A DNA stretch of 64,000 nt, from positions 12,349-76,348 of the forward strand of contig JAZNZY010000027.1 in the NCBI GenBank assembly GCA_045595165.1, in the 5' to 3' direction. The position numbers were made by a program, and so were the translations under genes. This document shows, one piece after another, positions 34,651 through 41,888 of the stretch. The notes below the pieces were generated by a model, which saw only the letters and a list, made by a program, of their open reading frames with translations, did no database searches and had not been told where the DNA came from. The DNA is from SFLA01 sp045595165. GTDB lineage: Bacteria > Bacillota > Clostridia > Oscillospirales > CAG-382. Position 1 is the stretch's first letter, and each line of letters starts with the position of its first letter.

Positions 34651-35709
34651 ATGGCTACAAACGATAAAAAACTTGATAACAAACAACAGGCGCTGGCGAC
34701 TGCTCTTGCACAGATAGAAAAGCAGTGCGGCAAGGGCTCGATAATGAGACTTGGCGACAATATCGGAATGGAAGTTAAGGCTGTTCCCACCGGCTCCCTC
34801 TCTCTCGATATGGCACTTGGAATAGGCGGCGTTCCCAAAGGACGTATTATTGAAATATACGGTCCCGAATCATCCGGTAAGACTACCGTTGCATTACATA
34901 TAATTTCCGAAGTACAAAAAGCAGGCGGTGAAGCCGCTTTTATAGATGCGGAGCACGCGCTTGATCCTGTATATGCAAAAGCCCTCGGTGTTGATATTAA
35001 CTCTTTGTTGGTTTCTCAGCCCGATAACGGCGAGCAGGCTTTGGAAATAACTGAAGCGTTGGTTCGAAGCGGCGCCATCGAAGTCGTTGTTGTTGACTCT
35101 GTTGCAGCCCTCGTTCCCAAAAGTGAAATTGACGGAGATATGGGTGCGGCGCATGTTGGTCTTCACGCAAGACTTATGTCCCAGGCTCTCAGAAAACTTT
35201 CCGGTGCTATATCCAAGTCCAACTGTATAGTTGTGTTCATTAACCAGCTTCGTGAAAAAGTAGGCGTTATCTACGGTAATCCCGAAACCACCACCGGCGG
35301 CAGAGCGCTTAAATTCTATGCTTCCGTGCGTATTGATATAAGAAAAGCCGAAGCGATCAAATCCGGAACCGAAATTGTCGGCAACCACGTAAAATGTAAG
35401 GTTGTCAAGAACAAGGTCGCTCCTCCTTTCAGAACCGCGGAATTCGATATCCTTTACGGTAAGGGTATTTCCAAGGAAAGTGAGCTGATAGAGCTCGGCG
35501 TAGAATGCGGCGTTATCGAAAAGAGCGGCAGTTGGTTCTCTTATGATGGAAGCAAGCTCGCTCAAGGTAAAGACAACGTTCGCGATATGCTTACGACCGA
35601 CAAGTCACTTGCGGCTGAGATCGAAGCGAAAATACGCGAAAAGAAGGTCAGTGCAAGATTTGATCCCTCCGCAGTAGACAGCTTTGACGAAGAGGACGGA
35701 GAAGAATAA
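34651..35709 (+). CDS. recA: Recombinase A
   Basis: A 352-residue RecA: strand exchange in homologous repair and co-protease for LexA cleavage. It has Walker A GPESSGKTTVALH, EAAFIDAEHALDP, Walker B VVVVDSVAALVP, loop 2 region NQLREKVGVIYGNPETTTGG and an acidic C-terminus ending DEEDGEE. The ATG at 34651 follows GGAAGGACG. recX begins on the last base of its stop codon. It is preceded by a strong promoter and an SOS box. Confidence 0.98.
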   Translation: MATNDKKLDNKQQALATALAQIEKQCGKGSIMRLGDNIGMEVKAVPTGSLSLDMALGIGGVPKGRIIEIYGPESSGKTTVALHIISEVQKAGGEAAFIDAEHALDPVYAKALGVDINSLLVSQPDNGEQALEITEALVRSGAIEVVVVDSVAALVPKSEIDGDMGAAHVGLHARLMSQALRKLSGAISKSNCIVVFINQLREKVGVIYGNPETTTGGRALKFYASVRIDIRKAEAIKSGTEIVGNHVKCKVVKNKVAPPFRTAEFDILYGKGISKESELIELGVECGVIEKSGSWFSYDGSKLAQGKDNVRDMLTTDKSLAAEIEAKIREKKVSARFDPSAVDSFDEEDGEE

Positions 35710-36320
35710 TGCTCGTCCTTTCCATATGCGAAAATACGGAAAAACGTGAGGTTACCGTCAAGTGTTCAGGGGAGAATTATCTTATAACCCAAGCAGACTA
35801 TCTGTCACTCGGTATTAACGAAGGGGATTTTCTTTCCGAAGAACAGGTTGCCGATCTGGAGCAGGCTGCAATAAAGCTTGCTTGCATAAAATCGGCGTTT
35901 TCCATGCTTTCGTATAACGATATGTCCTCCGGTAAGCTTAAAAGAAAGCTTACTCAAAAGTTCGATAAAGATATTGCATCCGTTGTTACCGAAATGCTTG
36001 TTGAAAGAGGATATTTAAATGACGAGGCGCTGGCTTTAAGATATGCGGAAAGCTTCTATTCTTCAAAAAAATGGGGGCCCGCTCGCATAAAAAATGAGCT
36101 GTATGCCCGCGGCTTCGGCACATCGGATATAAATAACGCTATTGAACAGTTTGAAGGCTTTGATCACAGTGAAAATATCAGATCGCTTTTAGAGTCAAAA
36201 TATTCAAAAAAACAGTTGGCGAACCGCGATACGCTTCGCAAAGCTGCCGCTTATCTGTATCGTCAGGGATATGAATCATCTGACATTTATGAAAATATCA
36301 ATTTAATTTTTGAGGAGTAA
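35709..36320 (+). CDS. recX: Regulatory protein RecX
   Basis: A 203-residue helical protein that modulates RecA filaments. The three-helix repeats are visible: MLSYNDMSSGKLKRKLTQKF, VVTEMLVERGYLNDEALALRYAESF, and KKWGPARIKNELYARGF. An N-terminal beta region of about 60 residues precedes them, as in other Firmicutes. Its ATG overlaps the recA stop (TAATG), so it is coupled to recA translation. Confidence 0.9.
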   Translation: MLVLSICENTEKREVTVKCSGENYLITQADYLSLGINEGDFLSEEQVADLEQAAIKLACIKSAFSMLSYNDMSSGKLKRKLTQKFDKDIASVVTEMLVERGYLNDEALALRYAESFYSSKKWGPARIKNELYARGFGTSDINNAIEQFEGFDHSENIRSLLESKYSKKQLANRDTLRKAAAYLYRQGYESSDIYENINLIFEE

Positions 36321-36325
36321 CCCAA

Positions 36326-37654
36326 ATGCCCATCAAAGTAGGTTTTGTTTCTCTGGGATGTCCCAAGAATCTTGTGAATACTGAAAATATGCTTGCTATA
36401 CTTGCGCAAAACGGATTTGAAATCGTCGCTGAGGATGTTGAAGCGGACGTTATCGTTATCAACACCTGTGCATTTATTGAGAGCGCAAAAAAAGAAGCTA
36501 TCGATAATATTCTTGATGTCGCTTGGCTCAAGGAAAACCATACCCTTAAGGGAATAGTTGTAACCGGCTGTCTGCCCGAGCGTTACAGAGAAGAAATTCT
36601 TAAAGAAATGCCCGAGGTAGATTGTGTTCTTGGTACCGGCTCGTTCGGAAACATTTGTGAAGCAGTTAAGGCTGCTTATGAAGGCAAGCAGTATTCTTCT
36701 TTCGAGGATAAAAACACATCGAATATTGGCGGTGAGCGAGTTATCACCACACCGGAGTATTTTGCTTATCTCCAGATAGCCGAAGGTTGCGATAACCACT
36801 GTACATACTGCGTTATTCCCAGTATAAGAGGTCACTTCAGAAGCAGACCTATGTCCGATATTTTAGAAGAGGCTCAAAATCTTGCCGACCTCGGTGTAAA
36901 GGAAATTTGCCTTATTGCACAGGATACAACCAGATACGGTCAGGATCTTTACGGTGTGTATTCACTGGATTCCCTTATTCAGGAAATATCCAAAATTGAC
37001 GGAATCGAATGGATCCGTGTTATGTATTGCTATCCCGATAGAATTACCGATGGTCTTATAAATGAATTTGCGACCAATCCCAAGCTGGTAAAATATATTG
37101 ATATGCCTATACAGCACATTTCCACTCCCGTTCTCAAGCGTATGAATCGCAGAGATACCGAAGAATCCATACGCAATGTAATTAAAAAACTGCGCGACGC
37201 CGTTCCCGATATGTATATAAGAACAACCGTTATAACCGGTTTCCCCGGTGAAACCGATGCTGATTTTGATAAGCTGTTATCCTTTGTAAAAGAGATAAGA
37301 TTTGAGCGACTGGGCGCGTTTATATATTCACGTGAAGAGGGCACTCCAGCTTACGATATGCCCGATCAGGTTCCCGAAAAGCTTAAGCGCCGCAGACACG
37401 ACGCGATCATGCGTGAACAAAAGAAAATTCACGATTCTATCAACAAAAACAGTGTTGGAAAAATTATCAGAGTCATCAATGAAGGCTATGATCAGGTTGC
37501 GGAAAGCTACTATGGACGTTCATTCGCAGATGCGCCCGAAATCGACGGCAAGATTTATTATTCTTCTCCTCGTCGTCTTCGTGAAGGTGAGTTTGTCGAT
37601 GTACTGATAAACGATGTTATCGATTACGATCTCACCGGACGAGTAGTAAGATAA
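36326..37654 (+). CDS. rimO: Ribosomal protein S12 methylthiotransferase RimO
   Basis: A 442-residue radical SAM methylthiotransferase that modifies an aspartate of S12. The N-terminal UPF0004 domain has FVSLGCPKNLVNTE and INTCAFIESAKKEA (cluster cysteines). The radical SAM motif is EGCDNHCTYCVIPSIRG. A C-terminal TRAM domain ends the protein. RimO, not MiaB, is indicated by the LGCPKNLVD-type start. It starts 5 bases after recX, and pgsA follows by 12, as in other clostridial recA regions. Confidence 0.95.
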   Translation: MPIKVGFVSLGCPKNLVNTENMLAILAQNGFEIVAEDVEADVIVINTCAFIESAKKEAIDNILDVAWLKENHTLKGIVVTGCLPERYREEILKEMPEVDCVLGTGSFGNICEAVKAAYEGKQYSSFEDKNTSNIGGERVITTPEYFAYLQIAEGCDNHCTYCVIPSIRGHFRSRPMSDILEEAQNLADLGVKEICLIAQDTTRYGQDLYGVYSLDSLIQEISKIDGIEWIRVMYCYPDRITDGLINEFATNPKLVKYIDMPIQHISTPVLKRMNRRDTEESIRNVIKKLRDAVPDMYIRTTVITGFPGETDADFDKLLSFVKEIRFERLGAFIYSREEGTPAYDMPDQVPEKLKRRRHDAIMREQKKIHDSINKNSVGKIIRVINEGYDQVAESYYGRSFADAPEIDGKIYYSSPRRLREGEFVDVLINDVIDYDLTGRVVR

Positions 37655-37666
37655 GAGAGGCAGCAA

Positions 37667-38281
37667 ATGAAGCTTAACACCCCCAACAAACTTACGATAT
37701 TCAGAATCGTTTTAATACCGTTTTTTATGGTGTTCCTTCTTTACAACGTCTTCGGCGGAGAGGGAGAAATTTGGTGCAGGATAGTTTCGGCGGCGATATT
37801 CATTATTGCTTCCGTTACGGATTTTCTTGACGGATACCTCGCACGCAAAAACGGTCAAGTAACCAATTTCGGCAAATTTATGGATCCGCTGGCGGATAAG
37901 TTCCTTATTTTTGGTGCTATAGTAGCAATTCTCGCATCTGATTTTGCTATCTCAGAGGGATCTGTAATCTCCAGAGATATATTACATCAGGTATTTTTGT
38001 GGTCGGGAATTATAGTTATCTTCAGAGAACTTGCAGTTACTTCCATGAGGCTTGTTGTCAATAACGCTTCAGGTATTGTCGTTTCCGCAAATATGCTTGG
38101 AAAGATTAAAACAAATACACAGATCGTGTGTGTTTGCTGTATAATTCTTGAACCGATCCTTTTACCCTTCTGCGGTAATGTTATCTCCTTTATCTCCTGT
38201 ATAGTTATGACCGTATTTACCGTATGGTCGGGACTTTCATATCTCAAGGCATATTGGCCTTATATTAAATCTGACAGTTAA
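37667..38281 (+). CDS. pgsA: CDP-diacylglycerol-glycerol-3-phosphate 3-phosphatidyltransferase
   Basis: A 204-residue membrane enzyme that makes phosphatidylglycerophosphate, the first committed step to phosphatidylglycerol. The CDP-alcohol phosphotransferase signature is complete: DFLDGYLARKNGQVTNFGKF followed by MDPLADK. Four to five transmembrane helices. The start MKLNTPNKLTIFRIVLIPFF is typical. Located between rimO and cysS, all in one direction. Confidence 0.93.
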   Translation: MKLNTPNKLTIFRIVLIPFFMVFLLYNVFGGEGEIWCRIVSAAIFIIASVTDFLDGYLARKNGQVTNFGKFMDPLADKFLIFGAIVAILASDFAISEGSVISRDILHQVFLWSGIIVIFRELAVTSMRLVVNNASGIVVSANMLGKIKTNTQIVCVCCIILEPILLPFCGNVISFISCIVMTVFTVWSGLSYLKAYWPYIKSDS

Positions 38282-38292
38282 CGAGGCACTCA

Positions 38293-39726
38293 ATGAAACT
38301 GTATAACTCACTTACAAGAACAAAAGATGATTTTATAACTCACGTTCCCGGTAAGGTAACAATGTATACCTGCGGACCTACCGTATATCACTTTGCCCAT
38401 ATCGGTAATCTTCGTTCTTACATTATGGAAGATGTTTTGGAAAAGTATCTTTCTTATGCAGGATATGACGTTACCCGTACTATGAATATCACCGATGTCG
38501 GACATCTCACCTCCGATGGCGATACCGGCGATGATAAGATGATAAAAAGCGCACAGCGCGAGCATAAATCCGTAATGGAAATTGCTCGTTTTTATACTGA
38601 TGCTTTCTTTTCTGATTGTGAAAAGCTTAACATCAAAAAGCCTGATTATATCGTACCCGCTACGGATTGCATCGACGATTTTATTAATATGGTCGATAAG
38701 CTTTTGAAAAACGGTTATGCATACGAAGCAGGCGGAAATGTTTATTTTGATACCTCCAAGCTTGAGAATTACTATGTTTTCAACAAGCACGATGCCGATA
38801 ATCTTGAAGAAGGCGTAAGAGAGGGAGTCGGAGTAGACAGTAATAAAAAAACAAAAACCGATTTCGTTTTGTGGTTCACAAAATCCAAGTTTGAGGATCA
38901 GGAACTGAAATGGGATAGTCCTTGGGGATACGGTTATCCCGGCTGGCATATTGAATGCTCTGCGATTTCTGTTAAGACTTTGGGCGAATATCTCGATATA
39001 CATTGTGGCGGAATTGATAACGCTTTCCCGCATCACACTAACGAGATCGCTCAAAGCGAAGCATTTTTGGGACATCCCTGGTGCAAACACTGGTTTCACG
39101 TTCTTCATCTTAACACTGCCAACGGAAAAATGAGTAAATCTTCCGGCAAAGCACTTACACTTTCTTTGCTTGAAGAAAACGGATACGATCCTCTTGTATA
39201 TCGCTTCTTCTGTTTGCAATCCCATTACCGCAAAAACCTGGTGTTCTCTTGGGAAGGGCTTGACAATGCTGTTATCGCATACAACAAGCTTGTCGCAAAG
39301 ATCGCGGCTCTGAAACCCGAAGGCGAAGTCGATGATGTAGATTTCCAAAAGATCAGGGAAGGTTTTGTTTCCGCAATGGATAATGATCTTAACTCATCTC
39401 TCGCTATAACTGCTATCTACGATGTTCTTAAGGCGAATACATCTGATGCAACAAAGCTTGCGCTTATCAAGGATTATGATCAGGTTCTTTCTCTGGGATT
39501 GGTTGAAGCCGCTGCAAAGTATAAAGAAAAGCTTAATAATCAGTCTGAATCGGAAGCTGCTGAAGTCAGCGAAGAAGACAAAGAGATCGTTGAGCTTGTC
39601 AACAAGCGCACAGCGGCTAAAAAAGCAAAAGACTTCGCTTTGGCAGACAGTATACGTGATCAACTTAAAAGTATGGGCGTGGTTGTAGAGGATACATCCC
39701 AAGGTCCGAAGTGGAAACGAATATGA
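38293..39726 (+). CDS. cysS: Cysteinyl-tRNA synthetase
   Basis: A 477-residue class I synthetase. The zinc site begins TCGPTVYHFAHIGN, which includes the HIGH-type motif; WHIECSAIS and HHTNEIAQSEA contribute further ligands. KMSKS appears as GKMSKSSGK. The C-terminal DALR and anticodon-binding regions include ALADSIRDQLKSMGVVVEDT. No T-box leader precedes it, since pgsA ends 11 bases upstream. It overlaps mrnC by ATGA. Confidence 0.97.
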   Translation: MKLYNSLTRTKDDFITHVPGKVTMYTCGPTVYHFAHIGNLRSYIMEDVLEKYLSYAGYDVTRTMNITDVGHLTSDGDTGDDKMIKSAQREHKSVMEIARFYTDAFFSDCEKLNIKKPDYIVPATDCIDDFINMVDKLLKNGYAYEAGGNVYFDTSKLENYYVFNKHDADNLEEGVREGVGVDSNKKTKTDFVLWFTKSKFEDQELKWDSPWGYGYPGWHIECSAISVKTLGEYLDIHCGGIDNAFPHHTNEIAQSEAFLGHPWCKHWFHVLHLNTANGKMSKSSGKALTLSLLEENGYDPLVYRFFCLQSHYRKNLVFSWEGLDNAVIAYNKLVAKIAALKPEGEVDDVDFQKIREGFVSAMDNDLNSSLAITAIYDVLKANTSDATKLALIKDYDQVLSLGLVEAAAKYKEKLNNQSESEAAEVSEEDKEIVELVNKRTAAKKAKDFALADSIRDQLKSMGVVVEDTSQGPKWKRI

Positions 39727-40106
39727 ACGTTAACGAATACAGCCCCCTTTCTTTGGCGTATTTAGGGGATGCATATTACGAGCTGCTCGTGCGGGCTTAC
39801 TTGCTCGAGCAGGGAAATATGCCTACATCTGAATTAAATAAACGGGCAAAGGAATATGTAACAGCCGTTAAGCAAAGCGATATGGTTGACATAATACTAC
39901 AGCATTTGAGCGAAAATGAACTTGCCGCTTACAAGCGGGGAAGAAACGCACATTCTGCGCATACACCCAAAAGCGCTGCTGCAGTCCAATACCGACGCGC
40001 AACAGGACTTGAAAGTTTATTTGGTTATCTGTTTGTAAAAGGGGAAACCGAACGGGCACAACAGTTGTTTGAACTGTTAGTTTTAGGAGGAAATGATAAT
40101 GCTTGA
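39723..40106 (+). CDS. mrnC: Mini-ribonuclease III
   Basis: A 127-residue RNase III catalytic domain without the double-stranded-RNA-binding domain. In Bacillus it matures the ends of 23S rRNA. Markers are SLAYLGDAYYELLVR (catalytic acidic cluster), the helix LNKRAKEYVTAVKQS and the end ATGLESLFGYLFVKGE. The ATG at 39723 overlaps the cysS stop, coupling the two; the GTG at 39711 is an alternative. The cysS-mrnC order is conserved in Firmicutes. Its end overlaps lexA by 8 bases. Confidence 0.92.
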   Translation: MNVNEYSPLSLAYLGDAYYELLVRAYLLEQGNMPTSELNKRAKEYVTAVKQSDMVDIILQHLSENELAAYKRGRNAHSAHTPKSAAAVQYRRATGLESLFGYLFVKGETERAQQLFELLVLGGNDNA

Positions 40107-40701
40107 CCTCACCGAAAACGAAAAAAGTGTATACGAGTTTATACAAGAAAAAATTACGTACGATGGATATGCACCTTCCGTCCGTGATATAGCTGCTGCT
40201 TTGGGTATTCGCTCTACTTCCACCGTGCACGCATATATGCGCCGTCTGGAAGAGAAGGGTTATATACAAAAAGAGCAAGGAAAAAGCAGAGCTGTTAAGA
40301 TTGAACGTAAGGGCGAACCGGATAAAATGCTTCGAGTTCCCATTTTAGGCAAAGTTGCCGCCGGTGTTCCAATAACAGCTATACAAACCTGTGAGGGATA
40401 TGTTGATTACCCTGCAAGTATGTCCCGTGGAAGAAGCAGTTTGTTTGCACTTCGGGTTGAGGGAGAGAGCATGATCAATGCGGGTATTCTTAACGGTGAT
40501 ATAGTTATTGTAGAAAACCGCAGATATGCGGAAGACGGTGAGATAGTTGTTGCTTTGATAGATGATGAAGCAACAGTTAAGCGTTTTTTCCGCGAAAAGG
40601 ATCGGGTTCGTCTTCAGCCGGAAAACTCTAAAATGAAGCCTATTTACACAACTGACGTAATGATTTTAGGCGTAGTAATTGCAAATTTCAGATTTTACTA
40701 A
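40099..40701 (+). CDS. lexA: SOS repressor LexA
   Basis: A 200-residue LexA. The N-terminal winged helix has SVRDIAAALGIRSTSTVHAYMRRLEEKGYI. The self-cleavage site is Ala-Gly in KVAAGVPIT. The catalytic serine is in VEGESMINAGI and the lysine in EATVKRFF. The ATG at 40099 is preferred over 40093 because AGGAGG then lies 8 bases away. It overlaps the end of mrnC. No LexA box is visible immediately upstream, so control probably comes from the operator ahead of recA. Confidence 0.95.
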   Translation: MLDLTENEKSVYEFIQEKITYDGYAPSVRDIAAALGIRSTSTVHAYMRRLEEKGYIQKEQGKSRAVKIERKGEPDKMLRVPILGKVAAGVPITAIQTCEGYVDYPASMSRGRSSLFALRVEGESMINAGILNGDIVIVENRRYAEDGEIVVALIDDEATVKRFFREKDRVRLQPENSKMKPIYTTDVMILGVVIANFRFY

Positions 40702-40709
40702 TTTTCTTA

Positions 40710-40738
40710 TTGACAAACGCCCGATAATGTGTTATTCT
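40710..40738 (+). promoter_or_regulatory. Promoter of tRNA-Lys
   Basis: Consensus TTGACA (40710-40715), a 17-base spacer and TATTCT (40733-40738), 17 bases before the tRNA 5' end. Confidence 0.8.
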
Positions 40739-40755
40739 ATTCGGGCGGTCTGAAT

Positions 40756-40831
40756 GATCCATTAGCTCAGCCGGTAGAGCACATGACTTTTAATCATGGT
40801 GTCCGGAGTTCGATTCTCCGATGGATCACCA
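40756..40831 (+). tRNA. tRNA-Lys (anticodon TTT)
   Basis: A full cloverleaf: acceptor GATCCAT pairing with ATGGATC, a D arm with AGCTC...GAGCA, anticodon stem CATGA/TCATG around loop CTTTTAA (anticodon TTT at 40789-40791), T arm CGGAG-TTCGATT-CTCCG, discriminator A and encoded CCA (40829-40831). Confidence 0.97.
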
Positions 40832-40832
40832 C

Positions 40833-40867
40833 ACAGGTGCCGAACGGTGTTCGGCACCTGTTTTTTT
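40833..40867 (+). terminator. Terminator after tRNA-Lys
   Basis: A perfect 13-bp G/C-rich stem (40833-40845 with 40849-40861), loop GGT and then a run of seven T. Confidence 0.93.
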
Positions 40868-40894
40868 ATCTGTATCCCCAAAACGGTGGTTGTT

Positions 40895-41290
40895 ATGTAT
40901 TCTAAGAAAGCGAATATTACCCAAGCGGTATACGAAGCATTGCTTCCCGTAATCTTTACTTTGGTTTCTTCACTTGATCTGGATATAAACGCTGTGTACC
41001 TTTTTGCCCTTTTTATGTTGTTTTATTGTGTTCCTTTCTTTTACACTTCATTTAAGCTTGTGCGCGGCAACGAAGTTAAGATAAAGGCTTGTATATTACA
41101 CGATTTACTCTTTGTTTTTCTCCCCTTTGTTGTTTCTGCTGTGTTGACAGACGTGTTTGTTTCTTTAGTTTTCGGCGCGCAAAGCTGGACGGGAATGACT
41201 TGCTTTATTTTCATGTTTGCATCTTCTCTATTAACGATTATTTTTTGGCTAAAATATTTATTGGATAAAAAATTTAATAACCGCCCTTAG
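40895..41290 (+). CDS. Small integral membrane protein of unknown function
   Basis: A 131-residue protein with four predicted membrane segments: around residues 12-28, 33-52 (LFALFMLFYCVPFFYTSF), 68-92 (LLFVFLPFVVSAVLTDVF) and 100-120 (FIFMFASSLLTIIFWL), ending in LLDKKFNNRP. I do not recognise the family. The ATG at 40895 has GGTGG upstream; an upstream in-frame start would read through the tRNA-Lys terminator. Its last three codons including the stop lie inside the 5' end of the tRNA-Arg gene. Confidence 0.6.
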   Translation: MYSKKANITQAVYEALLPVIFTLVSSLDLDINAVYLFALFMLFYCVPFFYTSFKLVRGNEVKIKACILHDLLFVFLPFVVSAVLTDVFVSLVFGAQSWTGMTCFIFMFASSLLTIIFWLKYLLDKKFNNRP

Positions 41291-41358
41291 CTCAGCCCGG
41301 ATAGAGTACCGGATTCCGATTCCGATGGTCGAGGGTTCGAATCCCCCAGGGCGGGCCA
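41281..41358 (+). tRNA. tRNA-Arg (anticodon CCG)
   Basis: A 78-base gene with acceptor CCGCCCT/AGGGCGG, discriminator G and encoded CCA (41356-41358). The anticodon loop is TTCCGAT with anticodon CCG at 41316-41318. Two stem positions are A-C mismatches: the outer anticodon-stem pair (C41309 with A41325) and one T-stem pair (A41332 with C41346). The T loop TTCGAAT is standard. It overlaps the preceding membrane-protein gene by 10 bases. Confidence 0.9.
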
Positions 41359-41389
41359 AAAACGACGTGTTTTAACACGTCGTTTTTAT
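41359..41389 (+). terminator. Terminator after tRNA-Arg
   Basis: An 11-13-bp stem (AACGACGTGTT with AACACGTCGTT), followed by TTTTTATTTTC, directly after the CCA end. Confidence 0.9.
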
Positions 41390-41393
41390 TTTC

Positions 41394-41422
41394 TTGACTT
41401 GGATTTTCTCTTGTGGTATACT
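41394..41422 (+). promoter_or_regulatory. Promoter of the cytidine deaminase-DUF4091 unit
   Basis: TTGACT (41394-41399), a 17-base spacer and TATACT (41417-41422), 57 bases before the ATG at 41479. Confidence 0.78.
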
Positions 41423-41478
41423 CAAGGTATATAATATATGTCAAGTTATATGTGGTTCTCTGACAGATAGGGGTATTT

Positions 41479-41874
41479 ATGGAACAAGTATGGACGGAAA
41501 TGTGCGAAGCGGCAAAAGCCGTATTGAATGAACGCAGAATATCCGAATACGTTACCTGCGGTGAAGTTGCTGCCGCCGTTCGCTCAAAATCCGGCAAAAT
41601 CTATACTGGAGTGTGCATTGACACTTGCTCCACTTTGGGTATTTGTGCAGAGAGAAATGCTATCTTTAATATGATTACCAACGGCGAGCAGGAAATTGAC
41701 AAAGTGCTTTGTATTCTTCCCGATGGCTCCAATGGTGCTCCTTGCGGTGCTTGCCGCGAGCTTATGGTTCAACTAATGGCAGGGAAGTATTACGATATAG
41801 AGATAATGCTTGATTATTCTTCGTGCCGTATCGTAAAGCTTGGTGAAATAACTCCCGAATGGTGGATAAAATAA
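41479..41874 (+). CDS. Cytidine deaminase-family protein
   Basis: A 131-residue zinc-dependent deaminase. The catalytic motif is GICAERNAI (Cys-Ala-Glu), with the second zinc pair in PCGACRELM. Size and order fit pyrimidine-salvage cytidine deaminase (Cdd), though the N-terminal part is nearer to the blasticidin-S deaminase branch, so the substrate could be another cytosine nucleoside. A DUF4091 gene follows 14 bases downstream. Confidence 0.85.
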   Translation: MEQVWTEMCEAAKAVLNERRISEYVTCGEVAAAVRSKSGKIYTGVCIDTCSTLGICAERNAIFNMITNGEQEIDKVLCILPDGSNGAPCGACRELMVQLMAGKYYDIEIMLDYSSCRIVKLGEITPEWWIK

Positions 41875-41888
41875 AACGAGGTAATGTT

